A program made the position numbers and the translations under genes. A DNA stretch of 36,382 nt from an uncultured Oscillospiraceae bacterium (GTDB taxonomy: Bacteria; Bacillota; Clostridia; Oscillospirales; Oscillospiraceae): the NCBI GenBank assembly GCA_934572465.1, contig CAKTLG010000016.1:1-36382 (forward strand). Reading direction: 5' to 3'. Below, in pieces: positions 1 to 7,790 of the stretch. The notes beneath the pieces are model-generated. The model saw nothing but the letters and a program-made list of their open reading frames with translations. It searched no databases and was not told the DNA's origin. Numbering within the stretch: position 1 is the stretch's first letter; each line of letters starts with the position of its first letter.

Positions 1-41
1 CGCCAGCGTTCGTCCTGAGCCAGGATCAAACTCTCAATAAA
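1..41 (-). rRNA. 16S ribosomal RNA, 5' end (partial)
   Basis: Read on the minus strand, the edge of the window ends in the universal bacterial 16S start: GAGTTTGATCCTGGCTCAG followed by GACGAACGCTGGCG. Aligning the conserved GAGTTTG to E. coli position 9 puts the mature 5' end near base 41. Only about 41 nucleotides are present; the rest of the gene, and presumably 23S and 5S, lie to the left of the window. The identity is certain; the exact mature end is estimated. Confidence 0.97.
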
Positions 42-244
42 ATGGTATCTAAAGAACCGAAGTTCTTCAAATCTTTATCGAGCTATTTGTCATAGCTTAA
101 AACTTTTTATCCTTACGATTCCGACGTAATTGACTCAACCGTCTTCCTCGCAAGCTCTGTCATTTCTGACAGTATCATCTGGTGCTTGTCAAAGTTTCGT
201 TGTTTAATTTACAAGGTGCACGCTCCAACCGCGGAACAGTCGTT
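42..244 (-). other. rRNA operon leader (pre-16S)
   Basis: About 200 bases lie between the rRNA promoter and the 16S 5' end. No coding sequence fits here. A 6-bp hairpin (CTGTCA/TGACAG, 157-172) and an A/T-rich stretch just before 16S are consistent with a transcribed leader carrying processing and antitermination signals. GTTCTTTAG just upstream of 16S is vaguely boxA-like, but I cannot confirm it. Confidence 0.6.
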
Positions 245-273
245 ATCTTACCACCTCTCCCCTACTTTGTCAA
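245..273 (-). promoter_or_regulatory. rRNA operon promoter
   Basis: On the minus strand TTGACA (268-273) and TAAGAT (245-250) are separated by exactly 17 bases. A run of A residues lies immediately upstream (about 275-305), resembling an UP element. Its position about 200 bases ahead of 16S and its near-consensus hexamers fit a strong rrn P1-type promoter. Confidence 0.85.
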
Positions 274-346
274 CACCTTTTTTCAAATTTTTCCTTTTTT
301 CTTCAAAAAGATTTTTAGCTCTGCAAAAAAGTGTGTTTTTCGCAGC

Positions 347-386
347 AAAAGGGGACGGAAGCCGTACTTCCGTCCCCCTTTTCATT
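347..386 (-). terminator. Hairpin terminator after the small Cys-rich ORF
   Basis: A 10-bp perfect stem GGGGACGGAA/TTCCGTCCCC (351-360 and 368-377) is flanked by A-run and T-run arms, so it could terminate in either direction. It lies 8-16 bases past the small minus-strand ORF and separates that gene from the rRNA promoter. Confidence 0.75.
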
Positions 387-393
387 TTCACTC

Positions 394-474
394 TTAGCCG
401 TTGCAAACGCCGAAGAGCTGGCACAGCATCGCAATCAGGCTGCTGCAATCAAAGCTGCCGCAGTTAAAAAACAT
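394..474 (-). CDS. Small Cys-rich hydrophobic peptide (26 aa)
   Basis: This is a 26-codon ORF with an AGGAGG ribosome binding site (484-489) nine bases before its ATG, and it is followed directly by a hairpin terminator. The peptide has four cysteines (positions 5, 10, 18, 24), begins MFFNCG and has a hydrophobic middle (LIAMLCQLF). Start signal, stop and terminator together make it look like a real gene rather than a chance ORF. I do not recognise the family. It could be a very small membrane peptide, a metal- or redox-binding peptide, or a leader peptide. It lies 101 bases downstream of the lipoprotein gene on the same strand and may share its transcript. Confidence 0.5.
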   Translation of the reverse strand: MFFNCGSFDCSSLIAMLCQLFGVCNG

Positions 475-575
475 GGCGTCAAACCTCCTCGCATATGGAA
501 TATGTCTTGCAAGAACGGTTCCTATCCTACCCTGTTTCGCCACGGATTGCAAATGCAATGATTCCCAGTGCCGCT

Positions 576-1823
576 TCAGTCCCCGCTCAGCTTGGCATCA
601 AAGCCGCCTGGGAAAATCTCGGCACGGGTCGGATCGTCCCACACCGCACGCAGCCCTGTTTCCAGCTCAGCTGCCTGTTCCGGCGTGAGCGCGGCGAACA
701 TCTCGCGCACCTCCGCGCCCGGGCGGTCGTAAATCATATTGGGGAGCCGCCACTCGTGCGACTCGCCCGACGACAGAAACCAGCACTCTGCAAGCTGCGA
801 TGCCGTCGCCTCCTGCTGATCCGAATCCAGGCTGCGGCCGATATAGGGCAGCCAGACCGCGCCGCCGCCCGTCCATGTGCCGTCAATATACCAATTCCCC
901 TCTTCACCCCTGCACGCGTCCGCAGCCATGCCCCAGCCGAAATAATCGCCGTACTCGCCCTCGCCCGTCGGCTCGATCATGCCGCTGCCGGCCTCCCAGT
1001 TGTAGCGCTGTGAGGACTCCGGCTCGTCAAAGCGCATCATCACGCCGAAGCCAAAGCAGAAGTTCGGATAGTCCGTTCCGTAATACGCATCGAACACGCG
1101 CTCCTTCACCGGCGCCGCCGCGTCATCCGGTTTTCCGTTGAACCAGCGCGGCGCGGCGTTCAGATTGGCAGCGAACTGCGCGCAGAAGTCGTTTGCGATC
1201 GTCTCATAGTCCGTCTCTGTTCCGTCCACATACAGGTCGTACAGCTTTTCCATCACCGCGCTCTGTGCATAGCCGAACAGCAGCTGCGCCGCATGCGCCG
1301 TACTGCTTTTATAATAAGTGATCTCGCCGTTTCTTGTCAGGCGGAGCACATTGCCGCCCGGATGCTCGTACTCCGCTTCACGGTCTGCATACATTTTCAT
1401 CGGCCCCCAGGGCGGAATGAATGCGATCGCGTCCGCTCCATAGGAGATCTCCGCAGCGATCCCGTTCCGGCAGGCTTCCCAGTCCTGCTCTGTCGCCGCA
1501 TACCACGGCTCGTCGCCGTACATCGACGGCTCGGTGAGCGCATACACCGGCGAATTGTCATAGCCCCATTCATCCGCGCCGCGCGCGCAGTCGTATTCGT
1601 CCACGCGCCCGCCGTCCAGCTCATCCGTCACGCGGATGTGGTAAGCGCCCGTTTCCTCCGCGCTGCCGAAGATATCCGCGCAGCATTGCGCAACCGCTTC
1701 GCGCGCCTGCAAGTCATTCTGTTCGGTATCCTCCTGCTTTTCCTGCGCGCAGCCGCCGAGCGTCGGCAGCAGCGCCAGCGCCGTCAGCGCTGTGAGCAGG
1801 ATGCGTCCCGTCGTCTTTTTCAT
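576..1823 (-). CDS. Putative lipoprotein of unknown function
   Basis: The gene encodes a 415-residue secreted protein. The start at 1823 is chosen because GGAGGAG sits just upstream and the N-terminus is then a classic lipoprotein signal: Lys-Lys, a hydrophobic stretch and the lipobox LGGC, with acylated Cys at about residue 25, followed by an acidic, Gln/Glu-rich linker. An in-frame extension 39 codons upstream lacks these features. The mature part is acidic, aromatic-rich (many Trp, Tyr) and has no motif I recognise. It ends with a Pro/Glu-rich helical region. It should be anchored to the outer face of the membrane. The gene is preceded by a terminator at 1941-1968, so it probably has its own promoter, although I see no convincing one. 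Confidence 0.8.
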   Translation of the reverse strand: MKKTTGRILLTALTALALLPTLGGCAQEKQEDTEQNDLQAREAVAQCCADIFGSAEETGAYHIRVTDELDGGRVDEYDCARGADEWGYDNSPVYALTEPSMYGDEPWYAATEQDWEACRNGIAAEISYGADAIAFIPPWGPMKMYADREAEYEHPGGNVLRLTRNGEITYYKSSTAHAAQLLFGYAQSAVMEKLYDLYVDGTETDYETIANDFCAQFAANLNAAPRWFNGKPDDAAAPVKERVFDAYYGTDYPNFCFGFGVMMRFDEPESSQRYNWEAGSGMIEPTGEGEYGDYFGWGMAADACRGEEGNWYIDGTWTGGGAVWLPYIGRSLDSDQQEATASQLAECWFLSSGESHEWRLPNMIYDRPGAEVREMFAALTPEQAAELETGLRAVWDDPTRAEIFPGGFDAKLSGD

Positions 1824-1935
1824 CGTTTCTCTCCTCCATCTTTCTTTTTGGAAAGGCTTTTGTTGATATAGACGCGCGGCGGCAGGATTTGGTTCCCGTT
1901 TTCGCAGATATTTTCCATATTTATCTATATATGTA

Positions 1936-1971
1936 GACAAAAGAGGGCCGCGTATATGCGGCCCTCTTCGT
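1936..1971 (-). terminator. Terminator after the hydroxy-acid oxidase gene
   Basis: An 11-bp perfect stem AAGAGGGCCGC/GCGGCCCTCTT (1941-1951, 1958-1968) with a 6-base loop is followed on the minus strand by TTGTC. It lies about 70 bases past the oxidase stop codon. The 1824-2037 gap otherwise holds only A/T-rich sequence. Confidence 0.75.
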
Positions 1972-2037
1972 TTGGAAATTACCGGATTATCCCTTGTCAG
2001 CGCTTTTGTGCGGTGCTATACTATATTGTCGTAGCGC

Positions 2038-3057
2038 TCAGAAGCCGTAGAGCATCGAGCGTTCGATCTCCGCAAGCGTGTGCGCGCCGCACATGCGCAT
2101 CGTGTCGGCCAGCTCCGCCTTGAGCTTCTGGACGTAGAGCGCCACGCCCTCCTCCCCGCCGCCGTACACGGCGGTGACGAACGGGCGGCCGATGAGCACG
2201 CCGTCCGCGCCGAGCGCGAGCGCCTTGAAGATATCGACGCCTGTGCGGATCCCGCCGTCGACGAGGATGGTCATTCTGCCGCCGACCGCGTCCGCGATCT
2301 CCGGCAGCACCTCCGCCGTCGCGGGGCAGTGGTCGAGCACGCGCCCGCCGTGGTTTGAAACGACGATGCCGCTTGCACCGGCCTCAAGCGCCTTCTGCGC
2401 GCCGCGCGCGGTCATGATGCCCTTCAGGATGAACGGACGCTCCGCCCAGGAAGCGATCTGCTTCAGTTCCTCCACGCTCTTGCTGCCCGCCGGCGGCGTG
2501 AGTCCCTGCAAAAACGGCAGCCCCGCCGCGTCGATGTCCATGGCGACGGCGAAAGGCCCGGCCTCCTGCACGAGCGCGAGCTTTTCGCGGATGGTATCCA
2601 TGTCCCACGGCTTGATGGTCGGCACGCCGCAGCCGCCGCTGCCCTTGAGCGCCTTTGCCGCGCCCTCGACGACCTTCGGGTCGGTGCCGTCGCCGGTGAA
2701 AGCGAGGATGCCCGCGTTTGCGCACGCGCGGATCAGGATATCATTATAGGCAAGATCGTCGTACTTGTCGCCGTAGTGCAGGCGCATCGCGCCGATGGGC
2801 GCGGCGAACACCGGAATATCAAAGGTGCGGCCAAAAAGCGTGAGCGACGTGTCGACCGGCGCGTTTTCGCAGATCGTATCCATGTTCAGGCAGAGCGCGC
2901 GCCACTTCTCCGCGTTGCGGATGAAGCCCGTGCCCTCGCCCTTGGCGCCGGGACCCGGCATCGTGTTGCGGCAGACCTTGCCGTTGCAGTCGCTGCACGC
3001 CTTGCAGTAAGGGCCGATGCAGGTCCTCGCGTTTTCCAGCACTTCCTGATAAGTCAT
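2038..3057 (-). CDS. FMN-dependent alpha-hydroxy-acid oxidizing protein
   Basis: This 339-residue protein belongs to the lactate oxidase/glycolate oxidase/lactate dehydrogenase family, which oxidises 2-hydroxy acids to 2-keto acids with FMN. Family signatures are visible: the SNHGGR motif (234-239) with catalytic His236, an FMN-contacting Lys in ILKGI (about 212), the phosphate-binding LVDGGIRTGVDIFKAL (265-280), and GADGVLIGRPF near the end. The N-terminus carries a cysteine cluster (C13, C18, C21, C24, C29) before the barrel. This is absent from the classic enzymes, though I recall similar Cys-rich N-termini in clostridial members. Substrate cannot be told from sequence; L-lactate is one possibility. 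An AGGGG ribosome binding site precedes the ATG. Monocistronic and divergent from the Mur ligase fusion gene. Confidence 0.9.
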   Translation of the reverse strand: MTYQEVLENARTCIGPYCKACSDCNGKVCRNTMPGPGAKGEGTGFIRNAEKWRALCLNMDTICENAPVDTSLTLFGRTFDIPVFAAPIGAMRLHYGDKYDDLAYNDILIRACANAGILAFTGDGTDPKVVEGAAKALKGSGGCGVPTIKPWDMDTIREKLALVQEAGPFAVAMDIDAAGLPFLQGLTPPAGSKSVEELKQIASWAERPFILKGIMTARGAQKALEAGASGIVVSNHGGRVLDHCPATAEVLPEIADAVGGRMTILVDGGIRTGVDIFKALALGADGVLIGRPFVTAVYGGGEEGVALYVQKLKAELADTMRMCGAHTLAEIERSMLYGF

Positions 3058-3095
3058 TTTTCAGCTTCCCCTTTCGGAAAAAATTTGCTTTCTAT

Positions 3096-3123
3096 ATTTT
3101 AGCGAGTCCTGCCGAAAAAGCAA
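3096..3123 (-). promoter_or_regulatory. Candidate promoter of the hydroxy-acid oxidase gene
   Basis: On the minus strand TTGCTT (3118-3123) and TAAAAT (3096-3101) are 16 bases apart, and the predicted transcript would start about 35 bases before the ATG. The -10 is good and the -35 is partial. Confidence 0.5.
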
Positions 3124-3141
3124 GACCCAAAGGAGCCGCTT

Positions 3142-5889
3142 ATGAACACCGTCCACACCCTGAAAGAATATATCGGCGCGCTGCGCGATGCCGGCATCCT
3201 GACCGGCTGCACCGTGCCGGACGGGCTGATGCCGCGTGGGGTCGAATGCCTGACCTACGACACGCGCGCGCTCGGCGCAAACGCGCTTTTCATCTGCAAG
3301 GGCGCCCATTTCAAAGAGGAATACCTCCGCGACGCGCTTTCGCGCGGCGCGATCGCCTATGTCGCCGAGCGGCAGCACGATACAGACGCCCCCTGCATCC
3401 TCGTCAGCGACATCCGCTATTCTCTCGTCGTGCTCGGCCAGCTCTTCTACGATCATGTGACGGACAAGCTCACGAGCGTCGGCATCACCGGCACCAAGGG
3501 CAAGAGCACCACCGCCTACTATGTGCGCTATATCCTCAACGACTGGCTGCGCGCGGAAAACAAGCCCGAGTGCGCCATTCTCTCCTCGATCGACAACTAC
3601 GACGGCAAAGGCACCGAGGAGTCCCACATCACCACGCCCGAGGTGCTCGAGCTCTACCGGCACTTTGAAAACGCTTATGAGTCCGGCATTTCGCATCTTG
3701 TGATGGAGGCCTCGTCTCAGGCGCTCAAGTACGGCCGCGTGCGCGGCATCACGTTCGACGTCGGCGCGTTTCTGAATATCGGCAGCGACCACATCAGCCC
3801 CATCGAGCATCCGGACTTTGAGGATTACTTTGCCTCCAAGCTCAAGATCTTTGATTCCTGCCGCTTCGGCTGCGTCAATACCGACGCAAAGCACGCCGAG
3901 CGCGTCGTTCAATATGCAAAGGGACGCTGCAAGCTCATCACGTTCGGCTCGCACGAGACGGACACCGTCTATTGCAAGCACACGGAAAAGCGCGCGGACG
4001 GGCTTTATTTCACTGTCGTCTCGCCGAAGTACAGCGGCGAATTTTCCATCACCATGCCTGGGCTTTTCAATGTCTCCAACGCGCTTGCCGCCATGGCGAT
4101 CTGCATGGCGCTCGACGTGCCGGAGGAATATGTTCGTTCGGGACTGCGCAAGGCGCGCGCCGCGGGACGTATGCAGATCTACGAGAGCCGCGACAAAAAT
4201 GTCACCGTCATCGTCGACTATGCGCACAACCGCATGAGCTTCGACGCGCTCTACCGCTCGACGAAGATCGAATACCCCAACCGGAAAATGATCTCCATTT
4301 TCGGCTGCCCCGGCTCCCATGCCCTCCAGCGCAGGAAGGATCTCGGCGAGCTGAGCGGGCAGAACTGCGATTTTGTCTACATCACCGAGGAGGACTCCGG
4401 CGAGGAGCCGTTCGCGCAGATCGCCGCCGACATCGAAAAGCACGTCGCCTGCCCGCATCTGGTGCTTGAGGACCGCGCCGCGTGCATTCGCCGCGCCATT
4501 TTTGACGATCGCGGCCCGCGCGTCCTTCTGCTCACCGGCAAGGGCGAGGAGACGACGATGAAGCGCGGCAGCGTTTTCGTTCCCTACCCGAGCGACGTAG
4601 AGCTGACGCTCAAATACCTCGCCGAGTACGACGCGGCGCATCCCGTCTCCGCCGCGCTCACGCGCGAGCGGAAGCGGCAGGACTTTCTCCCCATCATCCT
4701 CGGCAGCGACGAGAACGCCTACGGTACGGCGCGGCTCTTTCAGGAGGCGTATCGCGTCGCGCCGCTGCTGCTTTGCACGCAGCAGCTCGTTCCCACGCGC
4801 CATTCGCACCTGTTCGACTGCCGCATCATTCCCGCGCTCGAGCGCGAGGAGGTCTTCCCCGACGCGCTGCTGAATGTGCTGCGGGAGTGTGCCGCGCACT
4901 ATGAAAAGCTGCTCGTCATCCCCTGTTCGGACTACTACACGGGTCTCCTCTGCCGCCACTACGACCACTTCGAGGGGCTGATCGCCAACCGCTTCATCTC
5001 CGAGGAGCTGCTCGAGACGTTCGACACGAAGGACAGGTTCTACGCTCTCTGCGAACAGTACGGCATGGACTATCCCAAGACCGTCGTCGCCTCTCCCGAG
5101 GAGCGCGAGAGCGTTGTCGAGCGTCTGCCGTTCGACTTTCCCATTGTCGTCAAGCCCGAAAACTCCAACGCGCTCGACTATCTGCGCTGCCACTTTGAAG
5201 GGCAGAAGAAGGTCTTCTTCTTCGACACGAAGGCGCAGTACCTTGAGATGGTCGGGCACATGAACGCGTCGGATTACCGCGGCAAGCTCATTTTGCAGGA
5301 ATTCATCCCCGGCGGGGACGACGCGATGCGCGTGCTCAACAGCTATTCAGACCCCGACGGTCATGTGCGCGCGATGTGCCTCGGCCAGCCGGTGCTGGAA
5401 TACTACGACCCCAAGTCCGTCGGCAACTATGCCGCCATCCTCTCGCGCGGCGATCAGACGCTGTACGACCGGATGCAGGAATTTCTTGAAAAGCTCGGCT
5501 ACGTCGGCTTTTCAAACATCGACATGAAGTACGACTGCCGCACGGGCCGCTATGTGCTCTTTGAGATCAATCCGCGCCTTGGCCGCAGCAGCTACTTCTG
5601 CCGCGCGGCGGGGCTGAACATGATGAAGCTTCTGGCCGACGACATTGTCTACGGTCGGCGGGACGAGTGCGTCTACAGCCACACCGTCTCCCTCTGGCAG
5701 AACGTGCCGACCGGCATCCTGCGCCGCTATGTAAAGGATCCCGAGCTTTCCGGGGAGCTGCGCGCCTTCAAGGGCACGCACACGCTCTTCTGCAAGGGCG
5801 ACCTGCCGCCCGCACGGCTCTACCGCCTGCTGCGCTATTACGCCGCGCAGTACCACAACTTCCGCGACTATTACTTCGACAAGAAATAA
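3142..5889 (+). CDS. MurE-like Mur ligase fused to a C-terminal ATP-grasp ligase
   Basis: This 915-residue protein joins two amide-forming ligases. Residues 1-500 are a Mur ligase: an N-terminal UDP-MurNAc-binding-like domain, P-loop GTKGKSTT (117-124), the DHISPIEHPDFEDYFASK segment with the likely carbamylated Lys233, and the C-terminal domain motif VDYAH (358-362). At the place where MurE enzymes carry DNPR (meso-DAP type) or DNPA (Lys type) this protein has EEDSGEEP (416-423), so its amino-acid substrate is uncertain. Residues about 515-915 resemble ATP-grasp carboxylate-amine ligases: FPIVVKPENS (nucleotide Lys671), LILQEFIPGGDD (717-728), VLFEINPRLGRSS (805-817). D-aspartate ligase of Enterococcus is a distant functional analogue. 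The domain order is opposite to cyanophycin synthetase. AAAGGAG precedes the ATG by six bases. It appears monocistronic. Inferred role: wall-precursor or peptide ligation in the cytoplasm. Confidence 0.88.
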   Translation: MNTVHTLKEYIGALRDAGILTGCTVPDGLMPRGVECLTYDTRALGANALFICKGAHFKEEYLRDALSRGAIAYVAERQHDTDAPCILVSDIRYSLVVLGQLFYDHVTDKLTSVGITGTKGKSTTAYYVRYILNDWLRAENKPECAILSSIDNYDGKGTEESHITTPEVLELYRHFENAYESGISHLVMEASSQALKYGRVRGITFDVGAFLNIGSDHISPIEHPDFEDYFASKLKIFDSCRFGCVNTDAKHAERVVQYAKGRCKLITFGSHETDTVYCKHTEKRADGLYFTVVSPKYSGEFSITMPGLFNVSNALAAMAICMALDVPEEYVRSGLRKARAAGRMQIYESRDKNVTVIVDYAHNRMSFDALYRSTKIEYPNRKMISIFGCPGSHALQRRKDLGELSGQNCDFVYITEEDSGEEPFAQIAADIEKHVACPHLVLEDRAACIRRAIFDDRGPRVLLLTGKGEETTMKRGSVFVPYPSDVELTLKYLAEYDAAHPVSAALTRERKRQDFLPIILGSDENAYGTARLFQEAYRVAPLLLCTQQLVPTRHSHLFDCRIIPALEREEVFPDALLNVLRECAAHYEKLLVIPCSDYYTGLLCRHYDHFEGLIANRFISEELLETFDTKDRFYALCEQYGMDYPKTVVASPEERESVVERLPFDFPIVVKPENSNALDYLRCHFEGQKKVFFFDTKAQYLEMVGHMNASDYRGKLILQEFIPGGDDAMRVLNSYSDPDGHVRAMCLGQPVLEYYDPKSVGNYAAILSRGDQTLYDRMQEFLEKLGYVGFSNIDMKYDCRTGRYVLFEINPRLGRSSYFCRAAGLNMMKLLADDIVYGRRDECVYSHTVSLWQNVPTGILRRYVKDPELSGELRAFKGTHTLFCKGDLPPARLYRLLRYYAAQYHNFRDYYFDKK

Positions 5890-5901
5890 CTTCTATCAAA
5901 A

Positions 5902-5935
5902 GAAAAAGGAACGGCTCGCGCCGTTCCTTTTTTCT
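5902..5935. terminator. Bidirectional terminator between the ligase fusion and corA
   Basis: A 10-bp stem AAGGAACGGC/GCCGTTCCTT (5906-5915, 5920-5929) with a 4-base loop is flanked by A-rich and T-rich arms. It sits between two convergent genes and can serve both. Confidence 0.85.
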
Positions 5936-6852
5936 TACCAGAATTTCTTCTTTTTGCACACCCACAGACTCAGCGCCACCACAGCAATGCTCACAAGGAT
6001 GACGGCTGGGTAGCCGTACTTCCATTGCAGCTCCGGCATGCCGGTAAAATTCATGCCGTACCAGCCGACGAGCAGCGTCAGCGGCAGGAAAATCGTCGTC
6101 ACGATGGTCAGGATCTGCATGATGCGGTTCTGCCGGATGTCGATCTCCGACTGGAACAGCGACTGGAGCTGAGCGCAGTATTCGCGCAGCAGCTGCGATT
6201 CCTCGCGCAGGCGGATCACACGCTCTTCAAACAGGCGGAACAGCCTGCATTCCTCGTCAGAGAAAAATCCGTTTTCATTCTCGCACAGCTCGCTTGCCAC
6301 GTCATCGAGCTGAGAATAATAGCGGTACCATGCCATCGCTTCCTTGCGCAGCGCGCTCATCGGCGCGCTGAAGTTTTCCAGCTCGCCCGCGAGCACACGG
6401 TCCTCCAGCTTTGCCGCACGGTCCTCGATCTCTTCCAAATGGTGCAGGTCCTTTGCGATCAGCAGCTCAAAGAAATGATAGAGAAAATGCCCAACGCTTT
6501 TCTCCGTCAGGCGCTTTTCCTTTACAATATGCCTGATCCGAGCCTCCATCGTCCCGCCGTCATCCACCAGCACCACTCGCTCGCGCGTAACAAGATAACC
6601 GCAGCCGATCCGTCCGCCGTCTCTGCCGTGCTCCGGGAGGGACAGCGTGCCCGACAGATAGTTGGAGCGCACCTCCGCCTTGCACACGCGCGCGTCCCGC
6701 GCGCCCGGCGTGTGCACGAGCACTTCAGCCAGCTCCGAAGGCTCCTGCAGGTGCGCAAGCTCATCCGAGGTGAGCAGCAGCACTGCCGCCTCGTCCGCCG
6801 CCGGCTCCCTCTCCAGCGGCGTCAGCGTCTGTCGGATCGCATACCAGTCCAT
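5935..6852 (-). CDS. corA: CorA-family divalent cation transporter
   Basis: This 305-residue protein of the CorA Mg2+/Co2+ channel family is the usual length. The N-terminal two thirds are a cytoplasmic domain with long charged helices (about 105-245). They are followed by TM1 (about 247-264), the family-defining GMN signature (266-268, in WYGMNFTGMPEL) and TM2 (about 281-299), ending in a short basic tail KKKKFW. The MPEL loop after GMN is also typical. It is expected to work as a pentamer in the cytoplasmic membrane. The ribosome binding site is a run of G residues just ahead of ATG. The gene is monocistronic and divergent from the nitroreductase gene. Confidence 0.95.
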   Translation of the reverse strand: MDWYAIRQTLTPLEREPAADEAAVLLLTSDELAHLQEPSELAEVLVHTPGARDARVCKAEVRSNYLSGTLSLPEHGRDGGRIGCGYLVTRERVVLVDDGGTMEARIRHIVKEKRLTEKSVGHFLYHFFELLIAKDLHHLEEIEDRAAKLEDRVLAGELENFSAPMSALRKEAMAWYRYYSQLDDVASELCENENGFFSDEECRLFRLFEERVIRLREESQLLREYCAQLQSLFQSEIDIRQNRIMQILTIVTTIFLPLTLLVGWYGMNFTGMPELQWKYGYPAVILVSIAVVALSLWVCKKKKFW

Positions 6853-6878
6853 AGAATCCCCCCATTGTCTTTTTCTTT

Positions 6879-6906
6879 ATTGTAGCACATTTGCATCAAA
6901 GTGCAA
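6879..6906 (-). promoter_or_regulatory. corA promoter
   Basis: On the minus strand TTGCAC (6901-6906) and TACAAT (6879-6884) are 16 bases apart, and a TG one base before the -10 makes an extended -10 element. The predicted start is about 20 bases before the corA ATG. Confidence 0.6.
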
Positions 6907-6974
6907 GAGGGCTGCGCCGCCGAAAGCAAAATGTCAATAATTTTAAAAAAGCACTATGGATTTCCAGAAAATCA

Positions 6975-6983
6975 TGTTATAAT
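6975..6983 (+). promoter_or_regulatory. Extended -10 promoter of the nitroreductase gene
   Basis: TGTTATAAT (6975-6983) is a perfect extended -10. The region 17 bases upstream (TATGGA, 6955-6960) is only a weak -35, as expected when an extended -10 is present. It lies about 30 bases ahead of the ATG. Confidence 0.65.
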
Positions 6984-7015
6984 GCGGGCACAAAGCGTTG
7001 ATAGGAGGAATCCCT

Positions 7016-7690
7016 ATGACCATGCTCGAAGCGATCCTTGCGCGCCACAGCGTGCGCGCCTATCTCGACACCCCCATCGATGCCGAAACCGTCAAGCGTC
7101 TGCGCGATGAGCTTGCTCAGTGCAACGAGGAGGGCGGCCTGCACCTCCAGCTCATCACGGACGAGCCGGACGCCTTCGGCGGCTTCATGGCACACTACGG
7201 CAAATTCACCGGCGTACATAACTACATCGCGCTGGTCGGCAAAAAGAGCCGCGATCTTGATGAAAAGCTTGGCTGGTACGGCGAGCGCGTCGTGCTGCTC
7301 GCACAGATGCTGGGGCTGAACTCCTGCTGGGTCGGCCTGACGTTCAGCCGCGGCCAGGCAAAAAAGAACATCCTCGTCGATAAGGGCGAGGAGCTGCGCG
7401 CGGTCATCGCCCTCGGCTGCGGCGAGACACAGGGCGTTGAGCACGAGAGCCGTCCGCTGCGCGAATGCTGCCGCGCAAGCGGCACGATGCCCGAGTGGTT
7501 CGGCCGCGGCATGAAGGCAGCCATGCTCGCGCCCACGGCGGTCAACCAGCAGCGCTTCCGCTTCACGCTCCTGCCGGACGGCACGGTCAAGGCCGAGAGC
7601 CTCGGCGGCGCATACAGCAAAATGGATCTCGGCATCGTCAAGTACCATTTCGCCCAGCTCGCGGGCGAGGAGAACTTCACCTGGGCGTAA
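7016..7690 (+). CDS. Nitroreductase-family flavoprotein
   Basis: This 224-residue protein of the FMN-dependent nitroreductase superfamily starts with the characteristic N-terminus LEAILARHSVRAYLDTPI, where Arg-His-Ser-Val-Arg binds the FMN phosphate. It continues with a helical region and a C-terminal half containing LAPTAVNQQRF, the usual second flavin-contact segment. The layout resembles the putative nitroreductase TM1586-like branch. These enzymes reduce nitro, quinone or flavin substrates with NAD(P)H; the physiological substrate is unknown. The start at 7016 is chosen because AGGAGG lies seven bases upstream; an in-frame ATG at 6998 precedes the ribosome binding site and is rejected. 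The gene is followed by a GC-rich hairpin. Confidence 0.88.
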   Translation: MTMLEAILARHSVRAYLDTPIDAETVKRLRDELAQCNEEGGLHLQLITDEPDAFGGFMAHYGKFTGVHNYIALVGKKSRDLDEKLGWYGERVVLLAQMLGLNSCWVGLTFSRGQAKKNILVDKGEELRAVIALGCGETQGVEHESRPLRECCRASGTMPEWFGRGMKAAMLAPTAVNQQRFRFTLLPDGTVKAESLGGAYSKMDLGIVKYHFAQLAGEENFTWA

Positions 7691-7706
7691 CGGCTCGCAG
7701 AAAAAC

Positions 7707-7742
7707 GCGCGCGGCGGGAACTTTTCCGCCGCGCGCTTCGTC
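7707..7742 (+). terminator. Hairpin after the nitroreductase gene
   Basis: An 11-bp perfect GC-rich stem GCGCGCGGCGG/CCGCCGCGCGC (7707-7717, 7726-7736) is followed by TTCGTCT. The U-tract is poor, so termination may be partial and the next gene could be co-transcribed. Confidence 0.5.
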
Positions 7743-7790
7743 TAAAGATGAGGAAGATGGAAAAGCCCCCCACGCAAAAGGAGGAACACG

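Noticed and set aside
3061..5259. 732-residue open frame on the minus strand opposite the Mur ligase fusion
   Set aside because: It is an antisense shadow caused by high GC: no ribosome binding site, no domain, and an Arg/Ala/Glu-biased composition, while the plus frame has clear motifs.
3142..5889. Cyanophycin synthetase
   Set aside because: It shares ATP-grasp and Mur ligase parts, but here the Mur ligase comes first and the N-terminal UDP-MurNAc-type domain is present, whereas cyanophycin synthetase has the reverse order.
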